23,426 nt of DNA from a virus, in IMG/VR virus record IMGVR_UViG_3300013101_002680, positions 1 to 23,426 of that record, one strand, 5' to 3'. Shown in pieces: positions 8,256 through 15,473 of this stretch. Position numbers and translations under genes: made by a program. The notes below the pieces were generated by a model that worked only from the letters and a program-made list of their open reading frames with translations, was not told the origin of the DNA and ran no database searches. Position 1 is the stretch's first letter. Every line of letters starts with the position of its first letter.

Positions 8256-8541
8256 TTTCAAAATATCCTAATTTTATCAAATCCAAAAGATTCCATAATA
8301 TAAATTTTGCCTCGTCTCCAAACCATGTACATTGACACTCATCATTTTGAACTTTTCTTATATTTAAAAAATTTTCATATATTTTTCTACAATCTTCACC
8401 TATAGCAACAAGTCGCACATATTTACAGGTTTGCCATTTTGTTACATGTAATAGATATTTATCTTTTTCTGATCCTTTTATTGAAAAAGTATAATTTTGT
8501 GAAATGATTCCAACACCATTTTCAAAATAACATTTAATCAT
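8248..8541 (-). CDS. Unknown small protein
   Basis: 97 residues, not recognised. The start of the protein looks beta-rich ([25 protein letters not shown]) and the end helical ([17 protein letters not shown]). Four cysteines are scattered, one pair as CQC, with no clear metal site. It is locked into the operon by short overlaps with both neighbours (eight bases each side). Confidence 0.7.
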   Translation of the reverse strand: MIKCYFENGVGIISQNYTFSIKGSEKDKYLLHVTKWQTCKYVRLVAIGEDCRKIYENFLNIRKVQNDECQCTWFGDEAKFILWNLLDLIKLGYFENE

Positions 8542-8926
8542 TTTTAAATTTTTCTTTAAGTTGTAAAAACATCTTATATTCTTGTGTAAGGCGTCTTTGT
8601 TCCGTTTCTTTACATTTCTCTTCTTCTTCTTTTAACCTCTTCATGACCTTTTCTTCAATTTTCTTCTTAGCTAGTTCTTTCCATTCTTTATCAAAAAGAT
8701 ATTCAAATGGAATTAAAAGTGAATGTTCTTGATAATTGCCGCACCCTTCATATTCCTCAAAATATGCATAAGTTTGATTTTCTTCTATTTTAATATCATC
8801 CCAATCTATTCTACTTTTAAAATTTTCAAGTTCAATAAGAATATTTGCAATAGGTTCAAGGGCTCTTTGCAATTCTTCATACTGAACTATAAAAGTTTCT
8901 ATTTCTTCAGCTGATTTAAATATCAT
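8534..8926 (-). CDS. Unknown charged, helical protein
   Basis: 130 residues, not recognised. The C-terminal half (KEWKELAKKKIEEKVMKRLK and onward) is a long run of Lys and Glu consistent with a coiled coil. The middle has an acidic, aromatic stretch (YAYFEEYEGCGNYQEH). It overlaps the preceding gene by 11 bases. GGAG stands ten bases before the ATG. Confidence 0.7.
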   Translation of the reverse strand: MIFKSAEEIETFIVQYEELQRALEPIANILIELENFKSRIDWDDIKIEENQTYAYFEEYEGCGNYQEHSLLIPFEYLFDKEWKELAKKKIEEKVMKRLKEEEEKCKETEQRRLTQEYKMFLQLKEKFKND

Positions 8927-9287
8927 CTTTGCAATACTCCTTTATGGAACTTGCGTCTTCTTCGGATAATCCTATATTAACTATAAGATCAAGTACTTCT
9001 TCTACTTGCATACCCATTACCCGAGCCAACTGATTTATTAAATCTCCAAATTCTTGTATTTTATCTTTTGTCATTGCAGGATCTATAAAACCTTCATTAT
9101 ATTTTTCATCTTTTAATTGCTCTGCAATAACCTGTGCATCTACACCATGTTGAGCTAATGCAATTTCCATAAAATTTTCATACACATCATACATACCTTT
9201 AGGCCATTTATTTTTTACATGCACACGTGAATTTACCCAACATTGATAAAAGATACATGCCCAATCATGTGCATCGTATTTAATCAT
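8916..9287 (-). CDS. Unknown protein
   Basis: 123 residues, not recognised. The N-terminal segment DWACIFYQCWVNSRVHVKNKWP is aromatic-rich, followed by helices ending in VEEVLDLIVNIGLSEEDAS, which resembles a UBA-like three-helix segment only loosely. Its ATG overlaps the stop of the upstream zinc-ribbon gene by four bases (ATGA), so translation is probably coupled. Confidence 0.72.
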   Translation of the reverse strand: MIKYDAHDWACIFYQCWVNSRVHVKNKWPKGMYDVYENFMEIALAQHGVDAQVIAEQLKDEKYNEGFIDPAMTKDKIQEFGDLINQLARVMGMQVEEVLDLIVNIGLSEEDASSIKEYCKDDI

Positions 9288-9460
9288 ATTCCCTCTAAAG
9301 CATCTAATAGTCTTGTATCTTGATCTTTTTTAGGACCTGTACATTCATAATTATTTAACAAAGAATTTAAACTATCAGCAACTGTTCCACAATCTAGACA
9401 TTTCCATCTTCTAGGACTTCCTGGAGGATCAATTGGTCTGCAATCTAAATGTGGTTTCAT
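9284..9460 (-). CDS. 58-residue zinc-ribbon-like protein
   Basis: A short gene between the SbcC-like gene and the 123-residue gene, linked to both by four-base ATGA overlaps. The protein begins MKPHLDCRPIDPPGSPRRWK and carries a CLDC pair (residues 21-24), with further cysteines at 7 and 40 that could complete a zinc site. The precise stop-start overlaps at both ends leave no room for another explanation of this 170-base interval. Function unknown. Small zinc ribbons next to recombination genes may be adaptors or regulators, but that is inference. Confidence 0.8.
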   Translation of the reverse strand: MKPHLDCRPIDPPGSPRRWKCLDCGTVADSLNSLLNNYECTGPKKDQDTRLLDALEGI

Positions 9461-11322
9461 GCTGTAACCTCATTGGACTCTTCAAATCTAGAACCTTTTT
9501 CATCTTTTGCTACAGTAAAAATTTTATCAAAACCTCCATATTCAAGAGAACGATGATCAATTACAAATAACTGCTTTTCCTGTAATCTTGATCTAGAATC
9601 TAAGGTTTCTAATAAATCTTGGATACCTTTTTCACTTAATCCAGTAGTAGGCTCATCAAAAATTTCTAACGAAGATTCAACTCCATTTCTATTTAAAATA
9701 AGATTAGATAATCCCAATGTTCCTGCAAGTCTTAATCTCTGAGACTCCCCTCCTGACCAACTCTTCCAATTAACAGGTTTTGTATTATAAGGAGAGTAAA
9801 TTAAAACTGTAAAACCTTTTTTGATAGTGCCAGATTTGTTTTCTGTATCTACAGCAAACTCTATTTTCCAATCTCTAAGACCTAATTGGTATAAACAGTT
9901 ATTAACTTCCAATTCTAACTGAGTTAGTACCTCTGAAATTAAAAATAACCGGATTTCTTTAAATCCTTTGATCCAATAACGCACACTATTTGTTTTCTTT
10001 TCAGAAACAATTAAATCTTTACTTTGTTGTTTAATTTGAACACTTATTTCTTTCACGGACTCTAAATTTTGTCGTTCCTCCTCTTTATAAGGATTTTGTT
10101 CTTTTTCTAATGCAATAATAGCTAATCTAGCTTTTTGTAAATCACGCATAGCATTATTAGAATCAGCTTTTATTGAAATTAATTTTCTTTCTATGATGTG
10201 CAATTCTTTATCAGCTTCCCTCATCTCCGAATTATACTCAAACTTCAATTTTTTTAATTCTTGAGTCTCCAAACTTAAATTTTTCAATTCTTTTGCATAA
10301 TAATCTAACTTTTCTTCTTGTATATGCATTCTATCGACTAATATTTTAATTTCCGCGTCCAAATGGTCTTTACTAACTGCTTGTAGACAATAAGGACACT
10401 CGCCTTCCACACTTTCGAGCTTTTGGATCTCTTTATCTAATGTATCCACTAAAGTATCACAACTTGCTTCATCTGCAATCAAGTCTCTATAGAGATCATT
10501 AACTTCTACACTAACTTCTTCACATTCTTCCAACGATACTGTGTAATTTTTGATGATTTTTAATGGTTTTTCTTTACTTGAAATAAGCTGTTTTCCATCA
10601 ATTTTTAGCCGATTTAAGCTGGTTTGAAGCTCTTTTTGCTCAATTTCAAGCCCTTTTAAGTCAAAATCTCTTGATTCCTCCCAGTTTTGAAGCTTTTCAG
10701 TGAAATCAAGCTCTTTTAAAGTATCGTAGCGCCCTTTGAGTTCTGAAATGTACTCTTTAGTATCGTGATAAAACCCTTCTAACTCAGCTACACGAGTTTT
10801 TGCTTTCTTACTATAACCCTCCCATTCTGAAAGATTTAAAATGGACGAAAACAATTCTGACTTTTTAGCAGCATCAAGGTCAAAAAACATATCTTTGAAC
10901 TGACTAAAGAGAATTCCATATAAAAAAGAGTCAAAATCCAATTTAACAAGCTTTTCTACATCTTCTTGTGTAATAGTCTTAAATTCTCCATTATCTTTTC
11001 TTAATTTAAGAGAATTGGGACTCCAACTACGCAATATAGTGTAAATTCCCTCATTTTGAGCAATTGTAAGGGTCACTACACACTTTTCTTTACTGTTCCA
11101 AGGTCCTATATCAGATGCTCTTAAACCTCTGCATGTTTTCCCGTATAGACACCACACAAGAGCATCGAACATGGACGTTTTTCCCGTGCCGTTGGCTTCT
11201 AGCTCTGGTTCTACTTCATTTCTACCTGTAACAAAATAAAATCCTGCTTTTTCAGGAAATACAAAAGTTTTCTTTTTATGGAAAGATTTAAAACCTTGAA
11301 TTGTAAGTTCTTTAAATTGCAC
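9457..11322 (-). CDS. SbcC/Rad50/gp46-like recombination nuclease ATPase subunit
   Basis: 621 residues. An N-terminal ATPase half has TGRNEVEPELEANGTGKTS (Walker A at 43-50). Long coiled coils follow, with a zinc hook CPYC at 309-312 midway. The C-terminal half has the ABC signature SWSGGESQRLRLAG (521-534), Walker B SLEIFDEPTTGL (551-562) and the H-loop His590 in FVIDHRS. This is the SMC-like ATPase that works with an SbcD/Mre11/gp47 nuclease in end processing and recombination. At 621 residues it is short, like the phage gp46 forms. There is an eight-residue insertion (EVEPELEA) between GRN and the P-loop glycines. The partner nuclease is not in this window and is presumably elsewhere. Its start overlaps the preceding gene by 11 bases. 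Confidence 0.93.
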   Translation of the reverse strand: MQFKELTIQGFKSFHKKKTFVFPEKAGFYFVTGRNEVEPELEANGTGKTSMFDALVWCLYGKTCRGLRASDIGPWNSKEKCVVTLTIAQNEGIYTILRSWSPNSLKLRKDNGEFKTITQEDVEKLVKLDFDSFLYGILFSQFKDMFFDLDAAKKSELFSSILNLSEWEGYSKKAKTRVAELEGFYHDTKEYISELKGRYDTLKELDFTEKLQNWEESRDFDLKGLEIEQKELQTSLNRLKIDGKQLISSKEKPLKIIKNYTVSLEECEEVSVEVNDLYRDLIADEASCDTLVDTLDKEIQKLESVEGECPYCLQAVSKDHLDAEIKILVDRMHIQEEKLDYYAKELKNLSLETQELKKLKFEYNSEMREADKELHIIERKLISIKADSNNAMRDLQKARLAIIALEKEQNPYKEEERQNLESVKEISVQIKQQSKDLIVSEKKTNSVRYWIKGFKEIRLFLISEVLTQLELEVNNCLYQLGLRDWKIEFAVDTENKSGTIKKGFTVLIYSPYNTKPVNWKSWSGGESQRLRLAGTLGLSNLILNRNGVESSLEIFDEPTTGLSEKGIQDLLETLDSRSRLQEKQLFVIDHRSLEYGGFDKIFTVAKDEKGSRFEESNEVTA

Positions 11323-11614
11323 GACGGTAACCTTTTATTAATTCCTCAATAATATCTAATTCTCCATCTTGGCATACATAAACCTTATAATCATAAAAAT
11401 CTATTTCTCTCATTTTTGATCTAAGAAACTCTAATTTATACAAAGACTCCTTAAACACCTTTTCTTCATAATTAGCATTGGCATCAGTATAAGGTACTGC
11501 TGAAGAATTGGTAGGCCAAGGTGCAGTAAAAAATGGAGCACACTTCAAGTGACGCACAAAAGTTCCGTCTAAAGGTCCTCCTATGCACAAAACCAAATTT
11601 TCTTTTTGTTCCAT
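11312..11614 (-). CDS. Unknown 100-residue protein with GGPLDG motif
   Basis: I choose the ATG at 11614 (MEQKENLVLCIGGPLDG). It has AGGAAG seven bases upstream, whereas the longer frame would start from a TTG at 11635 inside the previous micro-gene. The GGPLDG segment near residue 13 followed by a beta-rich body is a pattern seen in many short phage proteins of unknown function. It overlaps the SbcC-like gene by 11 bases. Confidence 0.75.
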   Translation of the reverse strand: MEQKENLVLCIGGPLDGTFVRHLKCAPFFTAPWPTNSSAVPYTDANANYEEKVFKESLYKLEFLRSKMREIDFYDYKVYVCQDGELDIIEELIKGYRRAI

Positions 11615-11615
11615 A

Positions 11616-11696
11616 TTAAGGCTTCCTATTTCCAAAAAGCATAAAGATAAAAAGAATAATGACGATTACTCCAAAACTTATTGTTGCACTATCCAT
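11616..11696 (-). CDS. 26-residue single-pass membrane micro-protein
   Basis: The ORF has an ATG at 11696 that overlaps the primase stop by one base (TAATG). An AGGT lies seven bases upstream, and its stop lies one base before the next gene's ATG. The product starts MDSATISFGVIVIILFIFML and ends FGNRKP: one membrane helix (about residues 5-21) with a basic C-terminus, so probably N-out, C-in. The stop-start fit to both neighbours argues strongly that it is translated. Role unknown; small phage membrane proteins range from lysis timing to host inhibition. Confidence 0.75.
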   Translation of the reverse strand: MDSATISFGVIVIILFIFMLFGNRKP

Positions 11697-12727
11697 TAAT
11701 TGTACCTGTACGAAATTGAATTTATTAATTTATAAATCGAAGAAGGTGTCATCTCTCCAGGATCAGAAAAAGGAGAAGGCACCTCTGCTACATCTACTTT
11801 GTCCCTTAAATAAGCAACAGAAGATGCCATAAGCATAGAGGTGTCAGTTTCTGTAGTATCTAATAAAAACACAAGTCTTTTAAAATTCTCTGCCAATTCT
11901 GATAACAAAATACTTTGAGAATCTCTTAACGCCTTGCTAAACAAACAAGTAGCTCTACAATTCATACTCTTTGCATAAAAATCTATTTTTGTTGCATCAA
12001 AAGGACCTTCAGTAACAAACAAAATATTACCGTGTGCAGCAATTAACTTATCATAATTAAATACTGTATCTTTTATTGAAATTGATGCACCTTCATCTTC
12101 ACTTAAAGATCTGTATCTTAAGTTAGACTCTCTAGCAATGTCTCTACCTGTCCAAGTGACTAATTCGTAATCTAAAGTAATAGGAAGAATTATTCTATTT
12201 TGCCATTTCCCTGAAATACAAAAATGCACATTGTAATCTTTTATAAATTCTACTAAATGGTTTCTGTGAAAACCTCTGCTAGTTAAATACTGGATAAATA
12301 ATCTGGCAGAAGGATAATTTAATTGCAAGACTCTAAAATCACTTAGTAATTTCAATTTTTCTTTTTTAGCTAATGTAGGTGTGTCATCAAATATTTTTGA
12401 AGGATCTAATGCTAATGCATCAAATGCACCTTCTTGTAAATATTCATCAAACTCTCCTAAAATAGTGCAGGCTTCTTGATAAGACACATGCCCTACTTTC
12501 ATTATTAATCTGTGCAAACGCCTTCCATGGTGTTTGCGATTACGCCAACAGGACCAAAAACCTGTAGTAGGAGCTACTCCTAAATGATAACTAGGATCAG
12601 GATTACCTTCCTCATTACAAAAAGGGCATGAAATGTTAATCTCATTCTTTTTAACATTGACTCCTTTCGTGATATAGTCAATGCTACGTTTATCATAAAA
12701 TGTTTTAATATCGAATTTTATTGCCAT
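11696..12727 (-). CDS. DNA primase (CHC2 zinc finger plus TOPRIM domain)
   Basis: 343 residues. The N-terminal zinc-binding region has CPFC (34-37), then FWSCWRNRKHHG (58-68) with C60 and H66/67. The central core has the conserved RIILPITLDYELVTWTGRDI segment. The TOPRIM domain has ILFVTEGPFDATKI with Glu240, and FLLDTTETD with D290 and D295, the metal-binding acids. There is no helicase domain, so it would make RNA primers with a separate replicative helicase. The gene is shorter than bacterial DnaG, as is normal in phages. Downstream it is coupled to the 26-residue membrane gene. Confidence 0.92.
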   Translation of the reverse strand: MAIKFDIKTFYDKRSIDYITKGVNVKKNEINISCPFCNEEGNPDPSYHLGVAPTTGFWSCWRNRKHHGRRLHRLIMKVGHVSYQEACTILGEFDEYLQEGAFDALALDPSKIFDDTPTLAKKEKLKLLSDFRVLQLNYPSARLFIQYLTSRGFHRNHLVEFIKDYNVHFCISGKWQNRIILPITLDYELVTWTGRDIARESNLRYRSLSEDEGASISIKDTVFNYDKLIAAHGNILFVTEGPFDATKIDFYAKSMNCRATCLFSKALRDSQSILLSELAENFKRLVFLLDTTETDTSMLMASSVAYLRDKVDVAEVPSPFSDPGEMTPSSIYKLINSISYRYN

Positions 12728-12771
12728 GTGCTATTACGAAGCTTATTACTACATGCTTCTCCTTTATCCAC

Positions 12772-13047
12772 CTAATTGGGATCCTTCTCTAGCTGTTCTA
12801 ATGTACGTTGCATAAGATTTTGTTGGGATTCAAGCAAATGTTCCTGAGGAACATTGATATCTAGAACACTTAAAAATACATTTGGAACACATTTAAATGT
12901 ATCTTTATCAATTTTGGGACCTGATCTAACAAATCTCCAAATTAAATCTCCATAAGCCTTTTTAAAAAATTCATTTTTAAGATCAAGTTCTTCTTTTCCA
13001 CATTCCACGTGAATTCTTATAAATTTTTCTGTTTCTGTAATTTTCAT
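12772..13047 (-). CDS. Unknown small protein
   Basis: 91 residues, not recognised. It has a beta-like N-terminus (KFIRIHVECGKEELDL) and a helical acidic end (EHLLESQQNLMQRTLEQLEK). Its ATG overlaps the stop of the upstream gene by four bases. A 44-base gap separates it from the primase, in which I see no feature. Confidence 0.72.
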   Translation of the reverse strand: MKITETEKFIRIHVECGKEELDLKNEFFKKAYGDLIWRFVRSGPKIDKDTFKCVPNVFLSVLDINVPQEHLLESQQNLMQRTLEQLEKDPN

Positions 13048-13544
13048 CCAAATTCCTCTGCAGAATTATTAACATCTAACAATGAATCTAAAAGACCTGC
13101 TTCTAAATATCCAGGAAAACTTTTATCTATTAATCCAGGTAAATATTGAAAACTATTTATCACTGTTTTTACACTTAAAGGAATAGGACCTGAATCTATA
13201 AAATCTATTACAAGTTCTGAAAATATCGAATACAATCTTCTTTTTTGTGTACGTGTAACACCAGGAAACTGGTCTTTTATCCAAGTATCTAAATCTAAAG
13301 ATACGGTTTTGAATTTCTTAAATAAAGTAATTTGGTTTTTTTGAAATATAGGAAAAGGCATATAAACAGTTTTTGTTTTATAAGCCAAAACCTCTATTAA
13401 TGTTGTGTACAGTAATTCATCCTCTGCTCTCATTTTACCTAGACCTTTTCTAGATCTATACTGTTCTGCAAGCAATTCTATTTCTCTAAGTTCTTGGGCT
13501 GTCAGTTTTATCAACAACTGTTTTATTTGTTGGGCTGGAATCAT
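13044..13544 (-). CDS. Unknown protein, possibly nucleic-acid binding
   Basis: 166 residues, not recognised. The N-terminal half is helical and charged (LTAQELREIELLAEQYRSRK; KMRAEDELLYTTLIEVLAY). The middle has a basic stretch, VTRTQKRRLYSIFSELV. It overlaps the membrane-protein gene upstream by 59 bases. The ATG at 13544 has no good ribosome-binding site, so an internal start or re-initiation after the upstream gene is possible. Confidence 0.68.
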   Translation of the reverse strand: MIPAQQIKQLLIKLTAQELREIELLAEQYRSRKGLGKMRAEDELLYTTLIEVLAYKTKTVYMPFPIFQKNQITLFKKFKTVSLDLDTWIKDQFPGVTRTQKRRLYSIFSELVIDFIDSGPIPLSVKTVINSFQYLPGLIDKSFPGYLEAGLLDSLLDVNNSAEEFG

Positions 13545-13731
13545 GTTTATATTTAATCATAAAATAAGCCATCACAGGCCAAAAAATAAGAATTATTCCT
13601 GGAAATAATATACTTGGTGCACTTTTATACCATTTGTAAAAAATCTGATCTTCTGTATCCAAAGCAGCACACACTCCTGCTCCAATTGCCATACTTACAC
13701 AAATACCAACCAATATCCAAAATGCAATCAT
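13486..13731 (-). CDS. Small membrane protein with two transmembrane segments
   Basis: 81 residues. Membrane helix 1 is about residues 4-23 (FWILVGICVSMAIGAGVCAA) and helix 2 about residues 40-60 (SILFPGIILIFWPVMAYFMI), with a polar C-terminal tail rich in Lys, Asp, Ser and Thr. The hairpin topology resembles small phage holin-like or exclusion proteins, but nothing specific identifies it. Its ATG overlaps the stop of the upstream 65-residue gene by four bases. Confidence 0.75.
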   Translation of the reverse strand: MIAFWILVGICVSMAIGAGVCAALDTEDQIFYKWYKSAPSILFPGIILIFWPVMAYFMIKYKHDSSPTNKTVVDKTDSPRT

Positions 13732-13925
13732 ATATCAAAAGGTGTCTTCATTAAAGCTTCACGAGGTGTTCTAATTTGCCCTGACATAATCAATTGGTCT
13801 ATATGTTTTTGAGACTTATTATGTAATCTGATTAAATGAAGCACCACTGTTTGTAATTCAATTATAGTTAATTGTTTTGTTTCTAAATCTTGCAACGAAG
13901 GGACTTCAGCCTTTTGTTTTACCAT
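13728..13925 (-). CDS. Unknown small helical protein
   Basis: 65 residues, not recognised. It has a helical core (LQDLETKQLTIIELQTVVLH) and a polar end (GQIRTPREALMKTPFDI). It has a strong ribosome-binding site (AAGGA, six bases upstream). It is the first gene after the 170-base structured leader at 13926-14095, so that leader may control this gene and those behind it. Confidence 0.72.
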   Translation of the reverse strand: MVKQKAEVPSLQDLETKQLTIIELQTVVLHLIRLHNKSQKHIDQLIMSGQIRTPREALMKTPFDI

Positions 13926-14095
13926 AATCTTTCCTTATCTAGTAATGTCCCTGTAAGTCGGGACGTATATAGAGATGGTCGCCAAACCATATCACCTTCT
14001 TCTCAAAATAAATGCCCAGTATATTCAGCAGGATCTCACTGGGCTAAGAAGTTAAAAAATTTGCTCCTCTAAAAAGAACAAACCTTGCCTTATTG
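13926..14095 (-). promoter_or_regulatory. Structured leader or small RNA: three consecutive stem-loops before the 65-residue gene
   Basis: There is no coding gene in this interval. Three inverted repeats follow each other. GCCCAGT (14014-14020) pairs with ACTGGGC (14038-14044), flanked by CTTCTT (13996-14001) and AAGAAG (14046-14051) as an outer stem. ATGGT (13975-13979) pairs with ACCAT (13986-13990). GTCCC (13947-13951) pairs with GGGAC (13960-13964). On the minus strand the series ends just before the ribosome-binding site AAGGA of the gene at 13925. I do not recognise a known riboswitch class and find no tRNA T-loop. The first stem is followed on the minus strand by ATTTATTTT, so it could also be a weak terminator for the HTH gene. 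Confidence 0.5.
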
Positions 14096-14437
14096 TTAAA
14101 TTTTCAAATAATCGTCATGTTCAATAGGAATGCCGTGAGACTCTGCCCAATTTAAAATCAATCCTTCATCATAACGGACTGGTGGTTTCTTCCCTCCAGG
14201 TAAATGGTAATAAGGCATACCTCTATTAAGACGCCAATTATAAATCGTCATCAATGTGACATTGAACATTCGACTTAATTGATTGGTTGTAAGTTGAACA
14301 TCATTCCTACTAGATTTGTCTGCTTTATAAAAAGCTTGAGATCCTGATGCATGAACTTTTGCATCTTTTTCAAAAGGTACAGAAATCATAGGATCTAACT
14401 TCTTCCTATTTAATGATACTCGTGATCTTGTTTCCAT
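14096..14437 (-). CDS. Helix-turn-helix DNA-binding regulator
   Basis: 113 residues. After a polar, basic N-terminus, residues about 48-100 read LTTNQLSRMFNVTLMTIYNW, LNRGMPYYHLPGGKKPPVRY and then DEGLILNWAESHG. This is the pattern of the excisionase/MerR-like winged helix-turn-helix group, also found in Nu1-type terminase subunits. It has a near-ideal ribosome-binding site (AAGGAG seven bases before the ATG) and a strong extended -10 promoter of its own, unlike most genes in the operon. A regulatory role is therefore likely. The structured leader follows directly downstream. Confidence 0.83.
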   Translation of the reverse strand: METRSRVSLNRKKLDPMISVPFEKDAKVHASGSQAFYKADKSSRNDVQLTTNQLSRMFNVTLMTIYNWRLNRGMPYYHLPGGKKPPVRYDEGLILNWAESHGIPIEHDDYLKI

Positions 14438-14469
14438 CGGAAAACTCCTTAATTAAATATTATATTTAC

Positions 14470-14478
14470 ATTATAGCA
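14470..14478 (-). promoter_or_regulatory. Extended -10 promoter for the HTH regulator
   Basis: On the minus strand the sequence is TGCTATAAT: a perfect TATAAT (14470-14475) with the TGN extension (14476-14478). It lies in the AT-rich gap 14438-14507, about 32 bases before the HTH start codon. No convincing -35 box is seen, which is normal for extended -10 promoters. Confidence 0.7.
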
Positions 14479-14507
14479 AATATATAAAAAATTCGCAGTA
14501 ATTAAAT

Positions 14508-15260
14508 TTAATTCAAATCTAAAATCTTATGAATTTGTAAACAAACTCTATAGCCATACTTTTGTGAAATTTCAGATACTAAGAACATATTTATAGCATT
14601 TAAAATAGGATCATGTTCATCACAAGGCATGATAAAAATATTTTGTATTCCTAGATTACTATAAAAAGAATCATAATCATAATATCTTGCTGTAAGACCT
14701 TCTTGTCCAGTCCCCATAAGTTCTGTAGGCAATCCATCTGTAGTTGATACCTTATCAGCTCTCAAAACATACTTATAGGCATAAATCCATCTAGCTAATT
14801 TTGTATTCAATTTTTTTGTTTTTGGACTACATACAATAGTAATATGATTTCTGTAAAAAGGATTTGAAAAAAGATCTTGAAAAAAAGGTTGCCAAACAGT
14901 TCCAGCCGTTTCAATTTGAACTCTAAAGCCCTCTTGTATAAGAAATTTACACAAATATGGAAGGTCAGGTTGAATAAAAGGTTCACCTCCTGTAATAACT
15001 ACTAATTGTCGAGTATAATCTAATGTTGCAGGTTTTTGAGATTTTAAAACTTCCACAAGTTCATCTATTTCAAATACATTTCCTTTATCAAATTCTGTAT
15101 CACAAGTAGGACAAGCAAGACAACAATTTTGCAATCTTATAAATAAAGCAGGAGTTCCAGCAAAGGGACCTTCACCTTGTATTGTTTTAAATATACTGTT
15201 TACTGAGAGCTTGCCTAAGGGCGTGTAAGACGGTTTTGTAATTCCATTAGCACCAAACAT
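14508..15260 (-). CDS. queE: 7-carboxy-7-deazaguanine synthase-like radical SAM enzyme (QueE)
   Basis: 250 residues. It has SIFKTIQGEGPFAGTPALFI RLQN in two blocks, then the radical SAM cluster CCLACPTCDTEF (a CX3CX2C arrangement), ITGGEPFIQPDL (SAM-binding GGEP) and a C-terminal CLQIHKIL. These are QueE landmarks. The enzyme turns 6-carboxy-tetrahydropterin into 7-carboxy-7-deazaguanine, the branch point for queuosine and for phage 7-deazaguanine DNA bases. QueD, the preceding enzyme of the pathway, lies two genes upstream. QueC, FolE and DpdA-like genes are not in this window, so the final product cannot be told. AAGGA seven bases upstream supports the start. Confidence 0.9.
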   Translation of the reverse strand: MFGANGITKPSYTPLGKLSVNSIFKTIQGEGPFAGTPALFIRLQNCCLACPTCDTEFDKGNVFEIDELVEVLKSQKPATLDYTRQLVVITGGEPFIQPDLPYLCKFLIQEGFRVQIETAGTVWQPFFQDLFSNPFYRNHITIVCSPKTKKLNTKLARWIYAYKYVLRADKVSTTDGLPTELMGTGQEGLTARYYDYDSFYSNLGIQNIFIMPCDEHDPILNAINMFLVSEISQKYGYRVCLQIHKILDLN

Positions 15261-15290
15261 TATGTTGTCCTTGTTCTTAATTTTAAAACT

Positions 15291-15473
15291 CTAAAAGTTG
15301 CTTGTGTAATGGTCACCTTCCAATTTAAGACTTTGCAACAATTTACCTTCTACGTCAAAACAGTCTACATACGCCGATTGATGTTCCATGTAACCTTCTT
15401 CCTCAAATAAAATTCTTGTAGGAGCGTCTCCATTATCGAGAACAATATATTTGGTTCTAGGATGTAACTGCAT
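15291..15473 (-). CDS. Unknown 60-residue protein between queD and queE
   Basis: 60 residues, not recognised. It reads as a small beta-rich protein (KYIVLDNGDAPTRILFEEEG; YVDCFDVEGKLLQSLKLEG). Its ATG overlaps the queD stop by one base (TAATG), so it is made together with QueD. A 30-base gap with the queE ribosome-binding site follows. Its position suggests a link to the deazaguanine pathway, but nothing in the sequence proves it. Confidence 0.7.
   Translation of the reverse strand: MQLHPRTKYIVLDNGDAPTRILFEEEGYMEHQSAYVDCFDVEGKLLQSLKLEGDHYTSNF

Noticed and set aside
13890-14072. Plus-strand 60-codon ORF over the structured leader
   Set aside because: It runs antisense to its neighbours, overlaps the start of the 65-residue gene, has no ribosome-binding site, and its sequence reflects the hairpins.
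13926-14095. A tRNA or tmRNA in the hairpin-rich leader
   Set aside because: No T-loop consensus, no 7-base acceptor stem pairing and no CCA-adjacent geometry could be drawn on either strand.
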